From positions 1 through 5,137 of the forward strand of contig JALOPY010000248.1 of NCBI GenBank assembly GCA_025453735.1: a stretch of 5,137 bases of DNA, in the 5' to 3' direction. Source of the stretch: a bacterium. GTDB lineage: Bacteria > Zhuqueibacterota > Zhuqueibacteria > Thermofontimicrobiales > Thermofontimicrobiaceae. Shown piece by piece: positions 1-5,137 of the stretch; the first letter of the stretch is position 1; the number at the start of each line of letters is the position of its first letter. Position numbers and translations under genes: made by a program. Below the pieces are notes generated by a model. It ran no database searches. It was not told where the DNA came from and worked only from the letters and a program-made list of their open reading frames with translations.

Positions 1-19
1 ATTGATTTTATTGAAATTC

Positions 20-51
20 AAATTCGCGCAATTAGAAAAATTCGCGAAATT
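20..51 (-). terminator. Possible weak terminator hairpin after the last gene
   Basis: About 25 bases past the final stop codon, the minus strand reads AATTTCGCG, a 14-base spacer, then CGCGAATTT. The two arms pair at 8 of 9 positions, and AATT/AATT in the spacer can extend the stem. The trailing sequence is AT-rich but lacks a clean T run, so this is a poor match to an intrinsic terminator. The same bases also read as two near-identical 13-mers (AATTCGCGCAATT at 21-33, AATTCGCGAAATT at 39-51; one mismatch) spaced 18 bp apart. The remainder of positions 1-76 shows nothing recognisable. Confidence 0.25.
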
Positions 52-76
52 GGCGGTTTCAGAGTGCACTTTTCGA

Positions 77-877
77 TTAAAAGGAGATCTCTGCTACCAG
101 AGATGGATGGTTTTTGAAATCAAATGAAATGTTAACATTCGGTTGCCCCGGCTTGGGTTTGACAATGAGCGCATCAAAAACAGCATAAAGCCAGGCGCCA
201 CCGGCAAGCAGCGCAGCATTGTTCCGCAATTTATAGAGGCGATTGTAGCTGTCATATTTTTGTTCAATAACATCGGGTTCGATCGCGTTCATATAATCCG
301 TATGCGCTTTACTCTGGAGGACGTGAAAAATTCCGGTTGCCAGTGTTGTGACCATAGTTGTGGTAATCAGCGCATATCCTTTGCTTCGATCATTTTTATA
401 GAGCTGTCCCCAGCCAGGTACGAGCATAGATCGCAAGGTCGCAGCGGGACGCGGATCAGGCTGAATGATATAGCGGTGCACTTTCGTTTTTTCCGATTCG
501 GAGTTATCGGGTTCTGCCAGAAATCTGGATTTTATCGTATCAAAGAATTCAATCGTCTTGGGCGAAAATGACAATGAATCCAGCTTCAAATTGGGGTCAA
601 TCGAGAGCGCCAGGTCAAATTGGCGCTGAGCCTCTTCACGATTCATATCACGCTGGAAGGCAATAATGCCGAGAATTTTGTGCGCTTCAAGCAGCTCAAA
701 CAGGGTTGCGGATTCATAATCTGCGGTAATTTGTTTCGCGAGCTGCTCCGCTTTGTCATATTTGATTTGCTGGAATGCCTGAAGCATCTGCTCGAATTGG
801 GACAGTCCTGTCTGGGCAGAAACTGAAGTTGCTGATGCCATCAGAAAAATCGAGAGAAGCGCGATTTTTTTCCACAT
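77..877 (-). CDS. DUF5683-type membrane protein with TPR-like N-terminal half
   Basis: A 266-residue protein of unknown function. The signal peptide (MWKKIALLSIFLMASATSVSA) is predicted to be cleaved before Gln22. Residues about 25-120 are helical and TPR-like: a KYDKAEQLAKQI helix, an AHKILGIIAFQRD helix and an A-x-x-QFDLALSIDPN helix-turn that closely fits the end of a TPR unit, followed by SFSPKTIEFFDTI. A charged linker follows. The DUF5683-type segment begins at RSMLVPGWGQLYKNDRSKGY (149-168), with the PGWGQLY-x(5)-KGY signature. It has two hydrophobic helices, about 166-187 and 219-239, separated by a polar stretch containing DVIEQKYDSYNRLYKLRN, and ends in a short beta-like tail. DUF5683 proteins are typical of FCB bacteria and have no settled function. 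The start follows the Kelch gene stop by 14 bp, so this is probably the last gene of the operon. A role as an envelope scaffold partner of the upstream proteins is only a guess. Confidence 0.87.
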   Translation of the reverse strand: MWKKIALLSIFLMASATSVSAQTGLSQFEQMLQAFQQIKYDKAEQLAKQITADYESATLFELLEAHKILGIIAFQRDMNREEAQRQFDLALSIDPNLKLDSLSFSPKTIEFFDTIKSRFLAEPDNSESEKTKVHRYIIQPDPRPAATLRSMLVPGWGQLYKNDRSKGYALITTTMVTTLATGIFHVLQSKAHTDYMNAIEPDVIEQKYDSYNRLYKLRNNAALLAGGAWLYAVFDALIVKPKPGQPNVNISFDFKNHPSLVAEISF

Positions 878-889
878 ATTTTATTGTTA

Positions 890-893
890 CCTT
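890..893 (-). promoter_or_regulatory. Possible ribosome binding site AAGG overlapping the Kelch stop codon
   Basis: On the minus strand the Kelch stop codon TAA runs into GG, giving TAAGGT 12 bases before the ATG at 875-877. The distance is longer than ideal, but it is the only purine-rich candidate. Its overlap with the stop codon suggests translation of the last gene is coupled to that of the Kelch gene. Confidence 0.4.
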
Positions 894-2208
894 ATTTGAT
901 AAGCGATAATTTTAAAACGCTGCCCCCAAATCGGTCCGCGCGCAGCCGGGCAAAATAGATGCCGGATTCCACTGGTCGGCCATTATCATCGCTGCCATCC
1001 CATTGGATCTGTTGCACGCCTGGAGACAGTGAATTCAAATTGAAGGTTCGCACCCGTTCGCCCCGGAGATTAAAAATTTCCAGATCAATCTGGGTTTCTC
1101 GATACGCCAACTGAATGCTGATGGTCGTTATTGAGTTAAATGGATTCGGGTAATTCATCAATAGCTCGTGACTTTTTGGCTTTGCGATCGGTCGATTGTC
1201 AGTTACAATCGTCGTCGGTGGATCTCCTTCGAATGGAATTCCGGTCAACCGTTCGGCGCTGTTCAGTACTTTTAAATTGGCATCGATACCGCCCAGGATA
1301 TAAATGCTGGTGTCATCACTCACCGCAGCAAGAGAAGCTCTTGGTTTGGAAATCGGAATTTCTAATGTGTACCATTGGTTCCAGAACGGTGAAAAATAAT
1401 CAATGGAGCTATGCAGTAGTTCCGATTGATCAAAGCCAATTCCGCCAACGATATAAATGAGCTGTTTAACTTTAACGGCGGAAAAGTAAACGCGTGGATA
1501 CTGTAGCGACTTCAAGGTATCTGTGCCGCTTGTCCAACTGAATCGTTCTAAAAATTTTAACCGATTATCAAACCAATAGCCTCCTAACGTATAGACAAAG
1601 CTATCAATGACAACTGACTGGGCGAATCCCCTTGCCTGGTATAATTGCCAGTCTTTCGATTTTTTCCAGGCATTGGAAGCTTCATCCCAATACTCGACGC
1701 TATCCACTGGCGCAGGAATGATACTCTTGTCTGTAATCCCGTTAATCACAAATAGCTTGTCACGATATACAACCGCGCTCGCACCCCAACGTCGATAAGC
1801 CAATGGCGCGAACTCTTTCCACTTCCCGGCATCCGGATCGTAGTATTCAACAGAATTTAGAATCTGGCGATCATCGCGACCACCGATCACAAAAATTTTA
1901 TTTTGATAAACCACTGCCGCTGCGTCGAACCGCGAATGGATCAGCTTTGCCGGACTTGATTCCCACACTTTTTTTGCTAAATCAAAACAGTCCACGGTAT
2001 TCAATGTATTATTCACCTGACTCTTGCCTGCAATCACCCATATTTTTCCCTGGTAAATTACAGCGGAATGTCCCAACCGGGGAGTGGGCATATTTGCCAA
2101 TGTCTCCCAGGCAGGAGCTCGCTCCTGCGCGATGATCGGGCTAAAAATCAGCAAAACAAGCCAGGCTGTGATTATCAAATTCCTTTTCATGATGTAAGCT
2201 ATATCCAT
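892..2208 (-). CDS. Secreted Kelch-repeat beta-propeller with C-terminal T9SS/FlgD-like sorting domain
   Basis: Predicted cell-surface or secreted protein of 438 residues. The signal peptide core is LIITAWLVLLIFSPIIA, cleaved before QERA. Met7 (ATG at 2188-2190, MKRN) is an equally good or better start; neither ATG has a clear Shine-Dalgarno. Six Kelch repeats fill about residues 34-320. They are recognisable by R-x-x-x-SAV-type strands followed by a hydrophobic strand ending in GG or a variant: VIAG (61), VIGG (110), VING (157), TLGG (210), IVGG (256), ILGG (307). Repeats 1 and 3 have lost the first Gly of the pair. Six blades are enough for a closed propeller, a fold used for binding or, in some families, catalysis. 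A Pro/Thr-rich linker (about 321-348) leads to a C-terminal domain with NYPNPFN (352-358), then WDGSDDNG and VESGIYFARL. This is the FlgD-like/Por sorting module of FCB bacteria that directs secretion and surface attachment. The gap to the GH172 gene is 18 bp, or 36 bp with Met7. The ligand is unknown. Confidence 0.92.
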   Translation of the reverse strand: MDIAYIMKRNLIITAWLVLLIFSPIIAQERAPAWETLANMPTPRLGHSAVIYQGKIWVIAGKSQVNNTLNTVDCFDLAKKVWESSPAKLIHSRFDAAAVVYQNKIFVIGGRDDRQILNSVEYYDPDAGKWKEFAPLAYRRWGASAVVYRDKLFVINGITDKSIIPAPVDSVEYWDEASNAWKKSKDWQLYQARGFAQSVVIDSFVYTLGGYWFDNRLKFLERFSWTSGTDTLKSLQYPRVYFSAVKVKQLIYIVGGIGFDQSELLHSSIDYFSPFWNQWYTLEIPISKPRASLAAVSDDTSIYILGGIDANLKVLNSAERLTGIPFEGDPPTTIVTDNRPIAKPKSHELLMNYPNPFNSITTISIQLAYRETQIDLEIFNLRGERVRTFNLNSLSPGVQQIQWDGSDDNGRPVESGIYFARLRADRFGGSVLKLSLIK

Positions 2209-2226
2209 AGTTGGTTGCAGAAGCTG

Positions 2227-4230
2227 CTATTTATTCTTAATGCTAAACCGTAATCGTTTTTCAGGATCGGGAATGCGAACATAAAATCCCCACCAGCCTT
2301 CGCCTTCCTCGACTTTAATTAAAAGCTTGTTCCATCCTTTTTTCAAAACTCCCCCGGCTTGGTCATTGTCTGGAATGGGTCCCCGCTTTGCCAGGTTGTG
2401 ATGAATCAATTTGTCATTCAGCCAGATTCGGATGCCATCATCGCTGCCCGCGAAAATTGTTGCATTCCGCTCATCCGGCGACCAGATATATGTTAGGGCA
2501 TACGCCACTGTCCAATCATTTGGCTTTAATAATTTATCGAGATCGACAAATCCTTTCTCATCGGCTTTGATGATCTGCCATTTTACATTCATACCATCTT
2601 TGCCTCGATAAGATTTTTCTAAATCGATTTCTTTTTCAGGAGGGTAGGGGATCATCAATCCTTCAGTATCAGACCCTCCCATGGGATTGTCGAAAGGTCC
2701 GATGATGTGCCACTCCTGGATAAATTCTCGCTCCGGCTCCAGATTCATCGCTACCAGTTGAATTCTCATCCCGCGTGAAGCTGGATTTTTTTCTTCACAT
2801 TGAATTACAAATTTTTGCTTCCCCTCTGCCAGGATTTGCTTGCCCAGGTCAATTTCAAGCAGTCGATCTCCTGCGTCATTAAATCCGTCGAAGCTGATCT
2901 GCTGCGAACCTTCAAATCCGATTTTAAATTTTCCATGATTTATGCCATGAACTGCCAGCAATTTTAGATGATATTTTTCAGTTGCTTCAATCGGAATGGC
3001 GAACTCAACTTTTTCACCCGGCGCCGCAAAGCTCAATCCCCAGGCGCTCAATTTCCTGCCTGACTGATCGTAGAAAAGCAGACTGTCGATCGCTGCGACA
3101 ACTGTTTCTGGTTTATTGGCGATTTCAAATTGAGAAAATTGCCGCGCATTGCGACCGACTTCCACGGCAAACGGAAGCCGTTCCTGAACCGCAGACATTC
3201 GTGCAAATTGCTTGTGCGGCTCAGTTTGATACCAGTACACGACGCTCGAAAGATAATCCGACCGGTTATTGGCGTGCCCATGCTCGATGCTCACCCGGAT
3301 CGATTTCTGAAACGGGATCGGATCGGAAATGTGAAAGCGATAGACTGTTGCTTTATCGCCAGGATCGTAGCCTGGCTCTTGCAACGGACATCCGTAAAAT
3401 AACGATTGACTCTGCCGCATGCCCCAGGCATCGCAGAAATAGTCCTCGGAGCCAGTGCCGTTGAAGCTTTGAAATCGTTCGCCGTCGATCCAGATGAAAT
3501 CATCGCCTTCGCCCCACCAGCCTAAAGTTCGGTTCAAAATCGAATAGCTCACGCCAGCGTAATGTCCCGCGCCTTCGGCATCGAGCAAAAGATAATTCTG
3601 TTTGCCGTCAAGATTTTTCTGTGGCTGATTTTTTTCAAATAAGACCGGCGTTGGCGGAAATTCCTGGCGATACTGCGCATGAAAGTAACGCGTTTCTTCG
3701 GGCAAATTTTTGACTTCCCGATAATCAATATAATAATAAAATGCGCCGACTGTTCTCGATCCCTCGTTCGTCACTTCGATTCTTGCTGATGTTTTGAACG
3801 GCATCTGCCAGAAGCAATTTCTGGCGCGACCTTCCGAAGTGCAGACAAAGGGGAGGGAGGCGTAGTTCCGATTCAAGCCATGCCCGACGCCGAAAAAATC
3901 GCCGATCGGCGCTTCCACGCTGGGTTGCTCCTCATCATCCCAATACATTCGGAGCACGATCTTCTTTCCATAAAACGGCTCCGCCGAAATCGTCACCCAG
4001 ATGTGATGGATGATTGCCGGACCGTTGATCTCTGCCAGCGTCACAGTTTTGCCGGGTTCGATCGAGAGAAAATCACGATTCTCGCCTGTGACATCATAAG
4101 AAGAAATTCGGTTGGCGCGATAGTCCTGTTTCCGAATCAAGCCTTCCAATAGATTATCAAATCCCTGGCTGAACGCCTGCGCTGCAAAGAACAAGATTGA
4201 AGCCGCAAAAAACAATCTCTTTAGATTCAT
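2227..4230 (-). CDS. Secreted DUF2961 / glycoside hydrolase family 172 protein with C-terminal accessory beta-sandwich domain
   Basis: A predicted secreted protein of 667 residues. I start it at the ATG at 4228-4230: a GGAG lies 7 bases upstream, and the first residues form a clean signal peptide (MNLKRLFFAASILFFAAQAFS, cleaved before QGF). An in-frame ATG at 4276-4278 would add 16 residues with a poorer ribosome site. Numbered from the chosen Met, the DUF2961 fold spans about 27-340. It has NGPAIIHHIWVTI, PIGDFFGVGHG, WWGEGDDFIWIDGE, NGTGSEDYF and a closing DYLSSVVYWYQTEPH. Characterised GH172 enzymes act on alpha-D-fructofuranosides (difructose dianhydride I) or D-arabinofuranosides, using two Glu 21 residues apart. 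Here E241 (GEGD, codon 3508-3510) and E262 (GSEDYF, codon 3445-3447) have exactly that spacing, so catalysis looks intact. A second beta-rich region spans about 350-500. The last part, about 500-660, has WHIIGPFDNP, GSDDGIRIWLND and GWNKLLIKV, a PA14/lectin-like sandwich common on secreted hydrolases. Substrate cannot be told from sequence. No lipobox is present. Confidence 0.93.
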   Translation of the reverse strand: MNLKRLFFAASILFFAAQAFSQGFDNLLEGLIRKQDYRANRISSYDVTGENRDFLSIEPGKTVTLAEINGPAIIHHIWVTISAEPFYGKKIVLRMYWDDEEQPSVEAPIGDFFGVGHGLNRNYASLPFVCTSEGRARNCFWQMPFKTSARIEVTNEGSRTVGAFYYYIDYREVKNLPEETRYFHAQYRQEFPPTPVLFEKNQPQKNLDGKQNYLLLDAEGAGHYAGVSYSILNRTLGWWGEGDDFIWIDGERFQSFNGTGSEDYFCDAWGMRQSQSLFYGCPLQEPGYDPGDKATVYRFHISDPIPFQKSIRVSIEHGHANNRSDYLSSVVYWYQTEPHKQFARMSAVQERLPFAVEVGRNARQFSQFEIANKPETVVAAIDSLLFYDQSGRKLSAWGLSFAAPGEKVEFAIPIEATEKYHLKLLAVHGINHGKFKIGFEGSQQISFDGFNDAGDRLLEIDLGKQILAEGKQKFVIQCEEKNPASRGMRIQLVAMNLEPEREFIQEWHIIGPFDNPMGGSDTEGLMIPYPPEKEIDLEKSYRGKDGMNVKWQIIKADEKGFVDLDKLLKPNDWTVAYALTYIWSPDERNATIFAGSDDGIRIWLNDKLIHHNLAKRGPIPDNDQAGGVLKKGWNKLLIKVEEGEGWWGFYVRIPDPEKRLRFSIKNK

Positions 4231-4237
4231 CTTCTCG

Positions 4238-4241
4238 CTCC
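4238..4241 (-). promoter_or_regulatory. Ribosome binding site GGAG that decides the GH172 start
   Basis: Read on the minus strand, GGAG followed by CGAGAAG precedes the ATG at 4228-4230 by 7 bases, a normal Shine-Dalgarno distance. The competing upstream ATG at 4276-4278 has only GGAAG directly abutting it, which is too close. The site and the signal peptide agree on the shorter start. Confidence 0.7.
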
Positions 4242-4288
4242 GAATGAGGTAATATTCTATTGACAAAAAATATGCCATCTTCCAAAAA

Positions 4289-5137
4289 CTACCGATGCAG
4301 CTCGATGGTCTTTTTCAGAGTTTCCCCGATTGCGACAGAAAATGGCAGCACCACACTTTTTAACGTCGGGTTTCTTACCATAAGTCTATGATTCCCATGC
4401 GGCAAAGCGATGAGTCGATTCAGGGGACTGACATCGATTGAATCCCCGTCAATCCATATTTCTCCCCAGGGAATGATTTGCAGGTCGAGAAACGCGACCT
4501 CCTGCCACAGGTTGATGTGAATTTTTTGCACAGCCTGCCCTGTCGCGGCGACAGCTTTTTTGATAACTGGAAATCCCGGGGTGCGAAACTCAACATCGAA
4601 TTGTTTTATTGTCGCTGAAAAATGAAATTGCACTGGCGTTACGCCCAGGGAATCGTTGTTCACGAAAACGACTGCCTTCGGATCGCTGCTGATGTAGAGC
4701 GTATCCTGCATCATGTCAGTTATCGCCGGAATTTTAAGCGTGTCGTTGATCGCGTGATCCGAATTGCCTGGTTTAACAAATGGCTTCGACGCTGCGCCAG
4801 AAGGTTTGTCGCTATTATTTTTCGCGATGATGATCGTCGTATCGATCGGATCATTCCCTGGCGTGGCGTTTTGTTCCTGGTTCATGTGCGAAGAAATGTC
4901 CTGCTTTTTAAAAAAACTAAAGCCATCGCCGAGTTGCTTCACAAAAAAAATAAGGATTATGGCTGTCAAAACCAATCCGGCAGTTAGCCAGACTCGCTGC
5001 TGTTTTGGCTGTTTCTGATCCGGGATGACAGTCACGTGTTCCTCAGCAATGATGGGTGCGATTTGATAGTCGCCAGGTTCCTGTAAGAAGCTAACCAGCG
5101 CATTGCTGTCAACTTTTATTCCCCTCGAGTCGCGGAA
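4289..5137 (-). CDS. Membrane protein with two C-terminal PEGA domains, 5' truncated by the window edge (possible Ser/Thr kinase tail)
   Basis: The frame stays open to the right edge, so this is the last 282 residues of a longer protein; a GTG at 5033-5035 is in frame, but nothing shows it to be the true start. Counting from that GTG codon, a single membrane helix lies at about residues 15-33, preceded by K/R residues, which suggests an N-in, C-out topology. A polar, low-complexity linker (about 35-110) follows. Two PEGA-type beta modules come next: about 112-176 (SSDPKAVVFVNND, then GVTP, ending in a PGF turn) and about 181-246 (WGEIWIDGD, then SPL, then LPHGNHRL). PEGA domains are extracytoplasmic modules often found at the C-terminus of bacterial Ser/Thr kinases or surface-layer proteins. 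The residues before the GTG (RGIKVDSNALVSFLQEPGDY) resemble the helical extension after some bacterial kinase domains, so a kinase N-terminus is an inference; a RodZ-like or other cytoplasmic domain is not excluded. It ends with TAG 58 bp before the next gene. Confidence 0.85.
   Translation of the reverse strand, partial: FRDSRGIKVDSNALVSFLQEPGDYQIAPIIAEEHVTVIPDQKQPKQQRVWLTAGLVLTAIILIFFVKQLGDGFSFFKKQDISSHMNQEQNATPGNDPIDTTIIIAKNNSDKPSGAASKPFVKPGNSDHAINDTLKIPAITDMMQDTLYISSDPKAVVFVNNDSLGVTPVQFHFSATIKQFDVEFRTPGFPVIKKAVAATGQAVQKIHINLWQEVAFLDLQIIPWGEIWIDGDSIDVSPLNRLIALPHGNHRLMVRNPTLKSVVLPFSVAIGETLKKTIELHR

Noticed and set aside
81..105. Plus-strand AAGGAG followed by ATG, looking like a gene start
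   Set aside because: The spacing is about 16 bases, the frame gives no supported protein, and the bases are the 3' end of the DUF5683 gene on the other strand.
143..571. Plus-strand open frame of 142 residues opposite the DUF5683 gene
   Set aside because: It is antisense to a gene with a signal peptide, family signature and operon position; its own composition gives no recognisable fold.
2982..3464. Plus-strand open frame of 160 residues opposite the GH172 gene
   Set aside because: It lies wholly inside a well-supported gene on the other strand, is rich in Arg/Ser/Cys as expected of a frame shadow, and has no domain or clear ribosome site.
4231..4288. Possible internal promoter in the 58-bp gap before the GH172 gene (minus strand TTGTCA and TATTAC hexamers)
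   Set aside because: The two hexamers are not at an acceptable spacing, and no FCB-type -7/-33 pair is present, so I see no supportable promoter.
4622..4987. Plus-strand open frame of 121 residues opposite the PEGA gene
   Set aside because: Its composition is dominated by Arg, Ile and Val from reading through the opposite strand, and the PEGA reading is far better supported.

Overview
The window reads as one minus-strand gene cluster, running from the right edge towards the left, with almost no non-coding DNA. In transcription order it holds four genes. The first is the 3' part of a gene for a membrane protein with two C-terminal PEGA domains, cut by the window edge and possibly the tail of a Ser/Thr protein kinase. 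The second is a secreted DUF2961 / glycoside hydrolase family 172 (GH172) protein with an added C-terminal beta-sandwich domain. The third is a secreted six-bladed Kelch beta-propeller with a C-terminal T9SS/FlgD-like sorting domain. The fourth is a short exported or membrane-anchored protein with a helical TPR-like front half and a DUF5683-type back half. Gaps between genes are about 58, 18 to 36 and 14 bp, and no clear internal promoter or terminator is visible, so co-transcription is the simplest reading.

The organism is probably a member of the FCB superphylum (Bacteroidota-Calditrichota-KSB1-Ignavibacteriota-Latescibacterota type). The reasons are the NYPNPFN-type C-terminal sorting domain, the DUF5683 family, a PEGA membrane protein, and three predicted signal peptides that all place a Gln at +1 after cleavage. 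That last pattern is the 'Q-rule' described for Bacteroidetes. Base composition looks moderate, with no obvious shift from gene to gene. I cannot assign a genus.

How the genes may work together is inference. All four products are predicted to be in or beyond the inner membrane: a probable transmembrane sensor or anchor with extracytoplasmic PEGA modules, a secreted enzyme likely acting on furanosides (fructofuranosyl or arabinofuranosyl linkages, from characterised GH172 members), a surface-delivered propeller that could bind glycan or protein, and a small membrane protein of unknown role. The set could be a small envelope or glycan-processing module. No transporter, SusC/D pair or second hydrolase is in view, so a full polysaccharide-utilisation locus is not shown.

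The left 76 bases lie downstream of the last gene. They contain only a short AT-rich imperfect repeat and hairpin that could weakly terminate the transcript. No RNA gene, mobile element, CRISPR array or attachment site was recognised.
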